Shown here: in pieces, positions 31,062-39,681 of the stretch
How the letters are laid out: each line of letters begins with the position of its first letter
How positions within the stretch are numbered: the stretch's first letter is position 1
Assembly (NCBI GenBank): GCA_025928155.1
Contig: JAICKC010000013.1
Coordinates: 1 to 41,612 of the forward strand
Direction of reading: 5' to 3'
DNA length: 41,612 nt
Origin: Candidatus Saccharimonadota bacterium
GTDB lineage: Bacteria > Patescibacteriota > Saccharimonadia > Saccharimonadales > UBA4665
Made by a program: the position numbers and the translations under genes
Notes under the pieces: generated by a model
What the model was told of the DNA's origin: nothing
Databases searched by the model: none
Seen by the model: the letters and a program-made list of their open reading frames with translations, nothing else

Positions 31062-31076
31062 AGCTCTATCATAGGC

Positions 31077-31105
31077 TTGCCTAGTTCTAATGCAAGCTTT
31101 ATGAT
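31077..31105 (+). promoter_or_regulatory. Promoter of unit U6
   Basis: TTGCCT (31077-31082) and TATGAT (31100-31105) with 17 nt between. It is divergent from and adjacent to the rnhB -10 box at 31068. Predicted start near 31112. Confidence 0.7.
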
Positions 31106-31209
31106 GGGTACGTCTTTGTGAGTTTATAACTCTCAAGGTACAGGCAGGTAGAGGTTACGCCCCCGCGTAGTTCCACAGGTGACTACGCATACTCACACTG
31201 GAGAAGCTA

Positions 31210-31416
31210 GTGGGAAAGTCCAAGAAGGCCAGGATAAAGGCAAAGAGCCCGGTCAAGGGAGGGAAGCAAACAGATCCGAAGACCACGGTCCCGTTCGGCG
31301 GCAGCAAAACAGGACGCCAGCGCGTTACCAAAACAACGGCAACCTCCGCCGACGCTAGTGGCAATCGAAAAGCCCGCCGGGCGGCTGCAGCCCTGAGGCG
31401 CAGGAATAAGGAGTAA
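31210..31416 (+). CDS. Small, very basic protein (U6 ORF)
   Basis: A 68-residue protein with about one third Lys and Arg: MGKSKKARIKAKSPVKGG at the start and a RKARRAAAALRRRNKE helix at the end. There are no cysteines, so unlike the U2-U5 products it has no zinc site. Its composition is like that of histone-like tails or small ribosomal proteins, but I recognise no family. The start is a GTG at 31210, preceded by GGAGAAGCTA, the same ribosome-site string as in U3. Binding to RNA or DNA is likely from charge alone. Confidence 0.65.
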   Translation: MGKSKKARIKAKSPVKGGKQTDPKTTVPFGGSKTGRQRVTKTTATSADASGNRKARRAAAALRRRNKE

Positions 31417-31603
31417 AGCTATAGCGCAAGCGTAGATTAAATACCCTTCCCTCGACGGAGGAAGCGGTAAGCTGTAGCATAAAGATAGCGGTGTGATGGC
31501 CGGATCCGGGTCGCGCGAACGCACGTAGGATCCGGCCATCACTACTCTCAATTTCTCTCTTTGCCCCAACTTTCCTCTACCTGCTTACTTTTCTCTTGGA
31601 AAT

Positions 31604-31631
31604 AAAAACTCCGAGTTTCCCGGAGTTTTTT
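31604..31631. terminator. Bidirectional terminator shared by U6 and rplS
   Basis: AAAAACTCCG (ending 31613) pairs with CGGAGTTTTTT (31621-31631) around a 7-nt loop. U-runs are present in both directions, so it ends U6 on the plus strand and rplS (stop at 31655) on the minus strand. Confidence 0.88.
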
Positions 31632-31654
31632 GTAGTAGCTAAACCCTATAAAAC

Positions 31655-32170
31655 TTACGCTTCTTTGTGGCGAGCTTCGACGGCGGCCTGCTTAGCTTCA
31701 AGTTCAGCCTGCTTAGCAGCTTCTTCGGTAGCCTTGGCCTCTGCTTCGGCGGCAGCTGCAGCCTTAGCCTCGGCTTCAGCCTGCTCCGCTGCTTCGTCGC
31801 GGATATTGTTTACAGCTTGCCGGTCGAAGTCCAGTCCCTGTAGGCGGGCACTCTTACCGGTAAGCTTGCGCATGTAGCTCAAGTAGTTACGGCGCACCTT
31901 ACTCCGTTTAGTGACTTCAATCTTGAGCACTAGAGGAGAATGCAGCAAAAAGCTCTTTTCGACGCCAACACCGCTGGCAATGCGGCGAACGGTGATACGG
32001 CTAGTGTGAGAACTCTTGCGGTCGGTGCGAATAACCAGACCCTGGAAGATTTGTACACGCTCTTTGCTGCCTTCCCGGATTTTCTGGTGCACCTTGACGG
32101 TGTCGCCCGAGCGCACGTCCACCACGGCGCCTTTCTTGAACGATTGATTGAGTTGCTTGATGTATTCCAT
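31655..32170 (-). CDS. rplS: 50S ribosomal protein L19 with Ala/Glu-rich tail
   Basis: The 171-residue protein starts with MEYIKQLNQSFKKGAVVDV, followed by GDTVKVHQKIREGSKERVQIFQGLVI, RRIASGVGVEKSF and a VRRNYLSYMRKLTGKSARL end, which is a complete L19 (about 115 residues). About 55 further residues are Ala, Glu and Lys (AEAEAKAAAAAEAEAKATEEAAKQ...) and should form a long charged helix. L19 lies at the 30S-50S contact. I chose ATG 32170 because the family N-terminus starts there; a frame extension to 32215 is unlikely. A TATAAT box lies 12 nt before the start. Confidence 0.95.
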   Translation of the reverse strand: MEYIKQLNQSFKKGAVVDVRSGDTVKVHQKIREGSKERVQIFQGLVIRTDRKSSHTSRITVRRIASGVGVEKSFLLHSPLVLKIEVTKRSKVRRNYLSYMRKLTGKSARLQGLDFDRQAVNNIRDEAAEQAEAEAKAAAAAEAEAKATEEAAKQAELEAKQAAVEARHKEA

Positions 32171-32238
32171 AGTCAATTGGTAATTATACGCTGTTTTACC
32201 CCTGAAAGCAAGCACCTATACCAGGGCGCACTGCGGTA

Positions 32239-32646
32239 CTACACAGGTAGGCTGACTATTCCGCTTTTGACACCTTCTTGTTCTAGATGATACTGTTCGT
32301 GAACTCCTGCGGCAAGACAGCCAACAGCGACAACTGCCGGCATAAACTCGGGATCACTGACAAACTCCAGGTATCCTTCCGGGTCATCCGGATCGAGCCA
32401 GGGTTCGTATATGCTTAGGAACGTTTCAACTGCCAGACGCGCTGTCTTGTTCACAATGGGCTGCTTGTCCGAGCCCACTCCTAATATGTTTGCTTCCTCG
32501 GCTTCCGTAATAATGGATGTAAGCGCAAACTGCGCGACGTCCACAGCAGTGCTATGCGTCGATAGAGAGAGGTTATGTACTTTCCCTTGCGCAATAAGAG
32601 TATCCAGCCGATCAGCCACCTCTTCCCTGGTAGGTAATAATCTCAT
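32239..32646 (-). CDS. Hypothetical small acidic protein
   Basis: I do not recognise this 135-residue protein. It is acidic, has no membrane helix or cysteine cluster (one Cys), and looks mainly helical: EEVADRLDTLIAQGKV at the N-terminus and AARLAVETFLSIYEPW-like helices later. AGGTG lies 8-9 nt before the ATG. A promoter is likely: TTCTCA and TATTCT with a 17-nt spacer. This spacer contains the short palindrome GCGGTGACCGC (32693-32703), a possible operator. It stands alone between pilB and rplS, on the same strand as both. Confidence 0.55.
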   Translation of the reverse strand: MRLLPTREEVADRLDTLIAQGKVHNLSLSTHSTAVDVAQFALTSIITEAEEANILGVGSDKQPIVNKTARLAVETFLSIYEPWLDPDDPEGYLEFVSDPEFMPAVVAVGCLAAGVHEQYHLEQEGVKSGIVSLPV

Positions 32647-32733
32647 AAAGTTGCACCTGCTGTTACTTAGTGTCTTAGATAGAATACACTACGCGGTGAC
32701 CGCTGAGAACCTTCTTAGGATTACTTACAGACC

Positions 32734-34341
32734 TTACCCGACCACGCGGTAGACTTCTTCGAGCGTGGTCTGGCCGGCACAGACCTTGAGGATGCCGTCC
32801 TGAAGCATTGTGCGCATACCGCTTTTGGCAGCAGCAGTTTCAATATCCTGAGCTGACAGAATGTTCGTGGGATGTTCGAGCAAACGGCGGATCTCGCCGG
32901 TCATACGGAACTGTTCGCGAATGGCTAGTTGCCCCTGGAAGCCGTATGGATTTTCGGCCGATGCACCGGGCCTAAAGAACTTGGTCTGAGTCAAATCCGG
33001 CCGAGGGATAGCCTCAGGCAGTGTATTGAGCACTTGTTGTATTTTCAACAGCTCTGCTTCTATGGGCTGGTACGGCTGCTTGCACTTGTCGTCGAGCTTG
33101 CGGATAAGGCGTTGCGCCATCACCAGGCGGATAGCCGACACGAAGAGCGGGTTCTGGCCAATAATGTCCATGAGTCGCGCGAGTGCTTCGGCAGCGCTAC
33201 CAGCGTGGTAGGTGCTGAGTACGAGATGCCCTGTCAGGCTGGCTTGCAGCGCCGTTTTGGCAGTGTCGTTGTCGCGAATCTCGCCAACCATGACGATGTC
33301 GGGATCAAGCCGAAGCGTCGCGCGTAGCTTATTGGCAAAGCTGGCGTCCTCACCATGCTCGGTACTGTGTACCGAAATCTGTGTAATGCCGGGGAATTGA
33401 TACTCGACGGGATCTTCAATGGTAATGATTTTGCGCTCATCGCTTTTAAGCGAGTTCAGGACGGAATACAGCGTAGTGGTTTTGCCGGAACCGGTCGGGC
33501 CGACAACCATTACCAGACCGCTGGGTTTGGCGATAATCTCATCCAGCACGGCGCGTTCCTCTTGGCTTAAGCCTAGCCGATCAAGGTTATATTTGCCCGC
33601 GTCCATGTTGAACAAACGCATCACCACGTCCATGCCGTGGATGGTCGGCACGGTTTCCAGACGGACATTAACATCTACTTGAGTGCCGTCGGCCATGGCA
33701 GCTCTTTGGCTGATATGCCCTTGTTGAGCCTCATCCGCAACAGTGGAAACGTTGCCGGCACTGGCGATTGCACCGATGAGCACGCGGTACTTTTCGGGCT
33801 GCAAGAATGCGATGGCGTGCAACACCCCATCGATGCGGAAACGAACCCGGACATCATGATCCTGCGTCTCGATGTGGATGTCGCTAGCATTCAGGCGATG
33901 CGCCTGACTGACCAAATAGGCCAGCATGTCGTCCGCGCGTACCTGGCTGAGCGTGGATGACACTTGCTGCACCAGGTCGGTAGTACCCGCGTTAGCGATG
34001 CTAATATCTTGGTATTCAACCTTTGGCGGCGGATTATAGAGAAGCATGTATTCGCGGTACCCTGCTTCAGCTATCAGGGTAAAGGAGACACGCTGGTCGT
34101 TGAAACGCTGGCGCAGCTGGTTCATGGTCTGCTGCGAGGTAGTGGTCGTAATGCCAAAAAGTATATTGCTGCGGTCCGCTTGAATAGGAACAATGCGCAA
34201 GCGCTGCATTTCATCCACGCTCAAGATATCTTTGAATAGCGGCTTGTCGAGCAGTAGCGAGGTATCAGTATACGACACCTGGAGAATTTGGGCGCGGCGC
34301 TCGGTAGCCAGTTCCTCATCGCGCCTTGCATCTTGTGACAT
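32734..34341 (-). CDS. Type II secretion / type IV pilus assembly ATPase (GspE/PilB family)
   Basis: The 535-residue protein has an N-terminal T2SSE-N-like domain, then the hexameric ATPase core with ASDIHIE, VVGPTGSGKTTTLYSVL (Walker A), TIEDPVEY (Asp box), LRLDPDIVMVGEIRD (Walker B) and LSTYHAGSA (His box). It powers pilus extension or pseudopilus assembly. The zinc-binding four-Cys insert typical of PilB/GspE (two CxxC pairs) is worn down to a single Cys (DDKCKQPY); the second pair region reads FFRPGASAENPYGFQG. No other pilus gene is in the window, so partners must be encoded elsewhere. Confidence 0.93.
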   Translation of the reverse strand: MSQDARRDEELATERRAQILQVSYTDTSLLLDKPLFKDILSVDEMQRLRIVPIQADRSNILFGITTTTSQQTMNQLRQRFNDQRVSFTLIAEAGYREYMLLYNPPPKVEYQDISIANAGTTDLVQQVSSTLSQVRADDMLAYLVSQAHRLNASDIHIETQDHDVRVRFRIDGVLHAIAFLQPEKYRVLIGAIASAGNVSTVADEAQQGHISQRAAMADGTQVDVNVRLETVPTIHGMDVVMRLFNMDAGKYNLDRLGLSQEERAVLDEIIAKPSGLVMVVGPTGSGKTTTLYSVLNSLKSDERKIITIEDPVEYQFPGITQISVHSTEHGEDASFANKLRATLRLDPDIVMVGEIRDNDTAKTALQASLTGHLVLSTYHAGSAAEALARLMDIIGQNPLFVSAIRLVMAQRLIRKLDDKCKQPYQPIEAELLKIQQVLNTLPEAIPRPDLTQTKFFRPGASAENPYGFQGQLAIREQFRMTGEIRRLLEHPTNILSAQDIETAAAKSGMRTMLQDGILKVCAGQTTLEEVYRVVG

Positions 34342-34407
34342 AACGTATAGCTATTATAGGCGTAAGGGTTATATTTGGCCAGCACTGCCGGGTATACTTG
34401 GGACAGT

Positions 34408-34908
34408 ATGGGTGATATTGTCGTTGTCGCGCACGATATTCGCAGTACCCACAACGTGGGGTCGTTGCTACGGACCTGTGAGGGCTTGGGCGTGAGCCAT
34501 GTCTATCTTATCGGCTACACACCATACCCTGCTATGCCGTACGACACTCGCCTACCGCACATTGCCGGCAAACTGACCGCTCAAATTCATAAAACCGCCC
34601 TCGGCGCTGAGGACTTGGTGCCCTGGACGCACGTCGACAGTGTGGCCCTGTGTATCGACAGGCTGAAAAACGACGGACATGTGGTTGTCGCGCTGGAACA
34701 GGGGTCAGACAGCGTACTCTTACCTCGATACCATGCTCCCACGAAAGTCGCGCTGCTGCTCGGCCGTGAAGTCGAGGGTATCGACCCGGCCGTCTTAGGG
34801 ATGTGCGACACTATGGTAGAGATACCGATGTTAGGACGCAAAGAGTCGTTCAACGTGGTACAGGCAGCTGCCATGGCGCTGTACCAATTTCGCTTCAGTG
34901 CTTTGTGA
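34408..34908 (+). CDS. TrmH/SpoU family RNA 2'-O-methyltransferase
   Basis: A 166-residue SPOUT methyltransferase. Motif 1 is HNVGSLLRTCEGLGV, motif 2 is LLLGREVEGIDP, and motif 3 is VEIPMLGRKESFNVVQAAAMALY; the last two form the knot that binds SAM. The substrate (tRNA or rRNA) cannot be settled. I chose the ATG at 34408, since the domain begins there and a TATACT box (34393-34398) lies only 9 nt upstream. A frame extension to 34375 is not supported. Confidence 0.9.
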   Translation: MGDIVVVAHDIRSTHNVGSLLRTCEGLGVSHVYLIGYTPYPAMPYDTRLPHIAGKLTAQIHKTALGAEDLVPWTHVDSVALCIDRLKNDGHVVVALEQGSDSVLLPRYHAPTKVALLLGREVEGIDPAVLGMCDTMVEIPMLGRKESFNVVQAAAMALYQFRFSAL

Positions 34909-34988
34909 TAACTAATTCTGTGGATTAGTCAACGGGCTTTTGTCGCTATGCTTATGCTATACTAGAGCAAGTTAGCAAAAGTTGAGAG

Positions 34989-35882
34989 ATGACGCTTACC
35001 AAACCAAAAACTCACCGCTTGTCGTCAAACCAACGCAAGCGCTTGGGTCAACACCATAGACAGCAAAGCCGACACTACAGTAAGCCATACTGGCCGTATT
35101 TGCCGGTGTTCGCCGTACTTATCGGGGGTACTATCTTCAATACTATGGCGAACCGCAACCACCACAGCGTCTTGGGGTATTCTACCGATATTAGTCCCAA
35201 GGCACTCCTGCAGCAGACTAACGGCGTGCGGGTGAGTTACCACGAACCAGCCCTCCAGCTCAACCCCGACCTCACAGCCGCTGCGCAAGCAAAGGCTAAC
35301 GATATGGTAAAGCGCAACTACTGGAACCACCTGACACCTGACGGCAAGCAGCCTTGGACGTTTATTGTGACCACTGGCTATCAGTATGAAGCTGCCGGCG
35401 AGAACCTGGCGTATGGATTTGGTAGCAGCGACCAGGTGATGACAGCTTGGATGGACAGCAAGGAACATCGAGCCAACATTCTGGATGCCGATTACCAAGA
35501 CGTCGGCTTCGCCACCGCCGACGCACCGAACTATATGGGCACCGGGCCGGGTACGGTTATCGTAGCCATGTACGGCGAACCAACCGGCATGATCAGCCAC
35601 TCTACGGGGGGCTTCACTTCCAAGCCAGTGCCGCTGGGCGCCTACACTAAGCAAGTCACACGCTTGCAGCTGATTGATTCGACCTACTGGGCAGCGCTCG
35701 CTGTAGCGGTCGCCGCCGGGTCTGTGCTAACACTGTATTTTATACGGCACGCACTCGCCTGGCATCGCGTACTCGTGCGGGGGGAGCATTTCTTTGTCCG
35801 ACATCCATTGCTCGACGTGTTACTTATGTCGGCCGCGGTGTTCTGTTTGCTACTCTCACAGATCGCCGGCACGATTTTGTAG
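34989..35882 (+). CDS. CAP (SCP/PR-1) domain protein with membrane anchors
   Basis: The 297-residue protein starts with a basic cytosolic segment, then a membrane helix (about residues 36-52, YLPVFAVLIGGTIFN). An extracellular CAP domain follows: LNPDLTAAAQAKANDMVKR, AAGENLAYGF, MDSKEHRANILDADYQDVG. Two more helices near the C-terminus (about residues 230-252 and 274-294) anchor it again. CAP proteins are secreted cell-surface proteins of varied function; an attachment or host-contact role is possible for an epibiont but is speculation. An extended -10 box (TGCTATACT, 34955-34963) lies upstream, and TTGAGAG is next to the ATG. Confidence 0.88.
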   Translation: MTLTKPKTHRLSSNQRKRLGQHHRQQSRHYSKPYWPYLPVFAVLIGGTIFNTMANRNHHSVLGYSTDISPKALLQQTNGVRVSYHEPALQLNPDLTAAAQAKANDMVKRNYWNHLTPDGKQPWTFIVTTGYQYEAAGENLAYGFGSSDQVMTAWMDSKEHRANILDADYQDVGFATADAPNYMGTGPGTVIVAMYGEPTGMISHSTGGFTSKPVPLGAYTKQVTRLQLIDSTYWAALAVAVAAGSVLTLYFIRHALAWHRVLVRGEHFFVRHPLLDVLLMSAAVFCLLLSQIAGTIL

Positions 35883-35905
35883 CCGGAAGTTAGCTTGGAT
35901 ACCGG

Positions 35906-38900
35906 TTACTGTACAACGACGTTAGTAGCGCCGACAAGCGTTTGGAGACGAGCTAGGGCATCCGGCGTGCTTGACATGCGCGTGGGGAGCTTGACAGCTT
36001 GCTTGGCTGTGTCGGGCCCGAGCACCAGCACCACTTCGCTGTCGCCCTGTTGCTCGTCAATGGCGGTTTTGAGCGATTGGAGCATGGCGTTGTCGTCGCT
36101 TTTAAGCAGCCGTATATAGACACGGGTGGGACGTGCGACGTCCTGAACTTTAGTAGCAGTAGTGGCTGCGGCTCGTTCGGCTTTGGCAGATGCCACAGCG
36201 GTTTGCAGGGCGCCACCCCTACGCTTGACGGCCTTAAGCTCGCGCGGCTTGCGGCCGGTGGGCTGATATGCGGTGGCCTGTTCGTGCGTGACTTCGCGGC
36301 CGTCGTCCACCATTACCTTAACTTCGTCGCTGAGGTTGCCGTTCCGGTCCTTGGCATTGACCCGACCGCGGGCGATAACGACATGGTCGCGCTCCCATAG
36401 CCCGAACGTCTGCTGATACACACTCGGAAACAGAATGAGTTCTGTCTCGCCAAACTCGTCTTCTATCTTTACAAACGCCATTTTTTGACCATTTTTGGTG
36501 GTAATTTCGCGCATGTCGGTGACGACGCCACCAATGGTCACGGGTTTGCCATCGAACTCCGGCTTGAGAGTGTTGAGCGCAATGGTTTGCTCGCCTAGCA
36601 ACGCACTGTATGCCTCGAGCGGGTGGTGGCTCAGATACAGCCCCAGCAGCTCACGCTCCCAGATGAGCAATTCGTGCGAATTGTGCTTAGTAGCGGGTGT
36701 ATCGAGTTTGAGAGCCGGCTTGGCGCTTGCCGTACCATCGATAAGATTACCAAAGAGGTCAGTTTGACCGCTAGCGCGCTCCTTAGCTAGCCGCTGGCCA
36801 TAGGCCAAGATGGTATCGAGGTTGTGGAGCAGCGTGGAGCGGTCGCCGAAGCAGTCAAACGCGCCGGCTTTAATCAGGCTTTCCAGCCCTTTACGGTTGA
36901 CGGTGCGAGTATTAACGCTGGAAATAAAATCTTCTACGGTTTCAAATTTGTCCCGTTCTTCCCGTGCCCGAATAATCTCATCCACCGCACCGGCGCCAAC
37001 GTTTTTAATAGCGTCCATACCAAAACGAATAGGGGCTTTGCGGTTATCTGGGTTGTTGGTATCCGGTACGACAGCAAATTCGTGGAATGACTCGTTGGCG
37101 TCGGGCGGCAGTACCTGAATACCCATGTGCTTGCATTCCGCAATTTCGATGGCGAGGCGGTCGATATCGTCGTAGTCGCTGGTCATGAGCGCCGCCATAA
37201 ACGCCGAGGGATAGTGTGCTTTGAGATACGCCGTCCAATAGCTGGTCATGCCGTAACAGGCCGAGTGGCTCTTGTTGAAGCAGTAGTCGGCGAAGCCCAG
37301 CAGATCTTTCCAGAATTTTTCGATAACCGGACGGGGCACACCGTTGGCAACCGCACCGTCCTCAAACTTGACCTGCATTTTCTGCATCACATCAAGCTTT
37401 TTTTTACCGATAGCTTTGCGAAGCGTATCAGCTTCGCCGCCGGTGAACCCGCAGACATCACGGCTGATCTGCATCACCTGCTCTTGATATACTAGAACGC
37501 CGAAAGTGCTTTCCAGGGCGTTTTTCATGAGCGGATGCGCGTAGGCGATGTCCTCCAGCCCGTTTTTGCGCTTGATGAAGCTATCGGTCAGACCGGCGCT
37601 CAAAGGCCCCGGACGATACAGTGCACCCATGGCAATGACGTCGTTGAACTCGGTAGGTTTAAGCTCGCGCAGGTAGCGCTTCATACCGGACGATTCAAAT
37701 TGGAATACGCCGGTCGTGTCACCGCGGCCGAGAAGGGCGAAGGTTTCAGGGTCATCCAGCGGCACCGATTCTAAATCGATGTCTTTGCCGTAGACGCGTT
37801 TGATAATACGCAGCGTGTTTTTGATGATGGTTAAGTTACTAAGGCCTAAGAAGTCCATTTTGAGCAGCCCCAGCTCTTCGACCTGCCCCATGGGAAACTG
37901 TACGGTCACGACCCCCTTTTGAGCCATTTCAAGCGGCATATAGTTTACGAGCGCCGAAGGAGCAATTACTACGCCACAGGCGTGCACGCCGTGACTGCGC
38001 ACCGTGCCTTCCAGCGCGATAGCCATATCGATGACCTGTTTGCTGACCTCGTTAGTCTCATATTCGTTCTTGAGGTCCAAATCGTCCACGATACTTTTTT
38101 TAAGCGGAATGTGGCGCCCCTGCACCGGCTGGGGGATCATTTTTGCTAGACGATCGGCATCAGCGTAGGGCACCTGCATCACACGCGCGACATCGCGTAC
38201 CGCAGCGCGGGCTGCCATCCGGCCAAAGGTCACAATGTTGCTAACTTGGTCTTGGCCGTACTTCTCGGCGCAGTACTGGATGACTTCGTCACGGCGGCTG
38301 TCCTGAATATCTACGTCAATGTCCGGCATGGAAATACGATCGGGGTTTAGAAAACGCTCGAACAGCAGGCCGTAGCTGAGCGGATCAAGGTCGGTAATGT
38401 AGAGCGAATACGCGATGATGGAGCCAGCGGCACTGCCACGCCCTGGGCCGAAGATAATCCCCTGATCTTTACCCCAGTTAATGAAATCTTGCACGATGAG
38501 CATATACCCGTTGAAGCCCATGCCGTCGATGACACTCAGCTCGTATTCGGCCCGTTCCAGCACTGCCGGCTCAAGTACCTTCTTAACCTGGTCAATCGTC
38601 ATTTTGTCAGCCTTTTCGCGGTTGATTTTAGCGTAGCGTTCGGCTAACCCGCGATACACCAACTTATCCAGGTAGGTCTTTTCGGTTTCGCCTTTTGGCA
38701 CCGGGAACTGCGGGATCAGGATCTTCCCTAGCTCAATTTCCAGGTTCACGCGATCGGCAAGTACTTTGGTGTTGGTAATGACCTCCGGATGCTCCTTGCT
38801 CCAACGCTTAATAACTTCGTTCGGGTCTTCAACATGCAGCGGGTAGTCTTTAAGGCTCATGCGCTTTTCGTCGCTTAAGAATGCGCCAGTACCGACACAC

Positions 38901-39598
38901 AGCAGAATTTCGTGGGCGTCTTGGTGATCGTGCTTGAGGTAGTGAGCATCACAGGTTACTACCACCGGGATGTCGAGTTCTTTGCCGAGCTTGAGTACCT
39001 GCTCGTTGACGTGCTGCTGCTCATTGGAATGGAGCGGGTTGTCCGGATGGCCATGATCCTGGATCTCTAGGTAGTAGCGGTCACCGAAGGTACTTTTATA
39101 CCAGCTAGCGACGTCTTTAGCCTTAGCGTAGTCGTCGGTTTTGAGGGCATCGCCAACTTCACCTCCCATGCAAGCGCTGAGCGCAATAATACCCTCGTTG
39201 TATTGCTCCAATAGGTCATGGTCGATACGGGGGAAGTAATAGACACCGTGGAGGTTGGCAGTGGTGCTGAGCTGCATGAGATTCTGCCAGCCTTTTTCAT
39301 TCATGGCGAGCAGAATGAGGTGATAGCGAGGCTTGTCCTTGGAAGGGTCTTTGTCAGTGTGCTTGCGGGCAGCTACATAGGTTTCCATCCCAATGATGGG
39401 TTTGATGCCGTTACTAGTTGCCTCTTTGTAGAATTCGATGGCGCCGCTCAGCGTACCGTGGTCAGTCATAGCCACTGCTTGCATACCGCTCTCTTTGGCA
39501 AGCTGAATCAGGTCGGGGATCTTTGTTAATCCGTCGAGCAAACTATACTGCGTGTGGTTGTGCAGGTGCACATAGTCACTGGGTTTGAGTCCTGCCAT
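35906..39598 (-). CDS. dnaE: DNA polymerase III alpha subunit
   Basis: The 1230-residue replicative polymerase opens with a PHP domain (VHLHNHTQYSLLDGL, MTDHGTLSG, VVTCDAHYLKHDHQDAHE) that keeps its metal-binding His and Asp residues. The polymerase core shows GPGRGSAAGSIIAYSL and MPDIDVDI, with the catalytic Asp residues. The helical fingers, a helix-hairpin-helix region and an OB fold (PVTIGGVVTDMREITTKNG) follow. The C-terminal 100 residues (RVYIRLLKSDD...) resemble the tau-binding end. I place the start at ATG 39598; the frame is open to a TTG at 39607. A TATACT box lies about 50 nt upstream. It converges with the CAP gene. Confidence 0.96.
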   Translation of the reverse strand: MAGLKPSDYVHLHNHTQYSLLDGLTKIPDLIQLAKESGMQAVAMTDHGTLSGAIEFYKEATSNGIKPIIGMETYVAARKHTDKDPSKDKPRYHLILLAMNEKGWQNLMQLSTTANLHGVYYFPRIDHDLLEQYNEGIIALSACMGGEVGDALKTDDYAKAKDVASWYKSTFGDRYYLEIQDHGHPDNPLHSNEQQHVNEQVLKLGKELDIPVVVTCDAHYLKHDHQDAHEILLCVGTGAFLSDEKRMSLKDYPLHVEDPNEVIKRWSKEHPEVITNTKVLADRVNLEIELGKILIPQFPVPKGETEKTYLDKLVYRGLAERYAKINREKADKMTIDQVKKVLEPAVLERAEYELSVIDGMGFNGYMLIVQDFINWGKDQGIIFGPGRGSAAGSIIAYSLYITDLDPLSYGLLFERFLNPDRISMPDIDVDIQDSRRDEVIQYCAEKYGQDQVSNIVTFGRMAARAAVRDVARVMQVPYADADRLAKMIPQPVQGRHIPLKKSIVDDLDLKNEYETNEVSKQVIDMAIALEGTVRSHGVHACGVVIAPSALVNYMPLEMAQKGVVTVQFPMGQVEELGLLKMDFLGLSNLTIIKNTLRIIKRVYGKDIDLESVPLDDPETFALLGRGDTTGVFQFESSGMKRYLRELKPTEFNDVIAMGALYRPGPLSAGLTDSFIKRKNGLEDIAYAHPLMKNALESTFGVLVYQEQVMQISRDVCGFTGGEADTLRKAIGKKKLDVMQKMQVKFEDGAVANGVPRPVIEKFWKDLLGFADYCFNKSHSACYGMTSYWTAYLKAHYPSAFMAALMTSDYDDIDRLAIEIAECKHMGIQVLPPDANESFHEFAVVPDTNNPDNRKAPIRFGMDAIKNVGAGAVDEIIRAREERDKFETVEDFISSVNTRTVNRKGLESLIKAGAFDCFGDRSTLLHNLDTILAYGQRLAKERASGQTDLFGNLIDGTASAKPALKLDTPATKHNSHELLIWERELLGLYLSHHPLEAYSALLGEQTIALNTLKPEFDGKPVTIGGVVTDMREITTKNGQKMAFVKIEDEFGETELILFPSVYQQTFGLWERDHVVIARGRVNAKDRNGNLSDEVKVMVDDGREVTHEQATAYQPTGRKPRELKAVKRRGGALQTAVASAKAERAAATTATKVQDVARPTRVYIRLLKSDDNAMLQSLKTAIDEQQGDSEVVLVLGPDTAKQAVKLPTRMSSTPDALARLQTLVGATNVVVQ

Positions 39599-39653
39599 AG
39601 CAAACAAATGAAGCGTTGTTACCCCCTTACGCTTTCTCTATCTAGTATAGACC

Positions 39654-39676
39654 AAAGGCGCCCGAGTAGGCGCCTT
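39654..39676 (-). terminator. Hairpin after the histidine phosphatase gene
   Basis: AAGGCGCC and GGCGCCTT form an 8-bp stem around CGAGTA-type loop bases. On the minus strand it follows the stop at 39682 and precedes TTTGG, so the U-run is short. The dnaE -10 box starts a few bases further on. Confidence 0.5.
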
Positions 39677-39681
39677 AAGAT

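Larger units (their letters stand above)
31112..31631 (+). other. Unit U6: end-paired transcript with small basic ORF (class I-like)
   Basis: Thirty-two nt from the predicted start, GCAGGTAGAGG (31144-31154) is an exact 11-nt reverse complement of CCTCTACCTGC (31574-31584); one G-U and one A-U pair extend it. The 5' end has a hairpin TTGTGAGTT/AACTCTCAA that resembles the GAG...CTC hairpin of the other class I leaders. A GCGTAGT/ACTACGC hairpin precedes the ribosome site. The trailer has a perfect 15-bp hairpin, GTGATGGCCGGATCC (31493-31507) with its complement (31528-31542). An A-run motif ATAAAAACTCCGAG follows the arm and is part of the terminator. The unit lies 5 kb from the other five. 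Confidence 0.68.
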
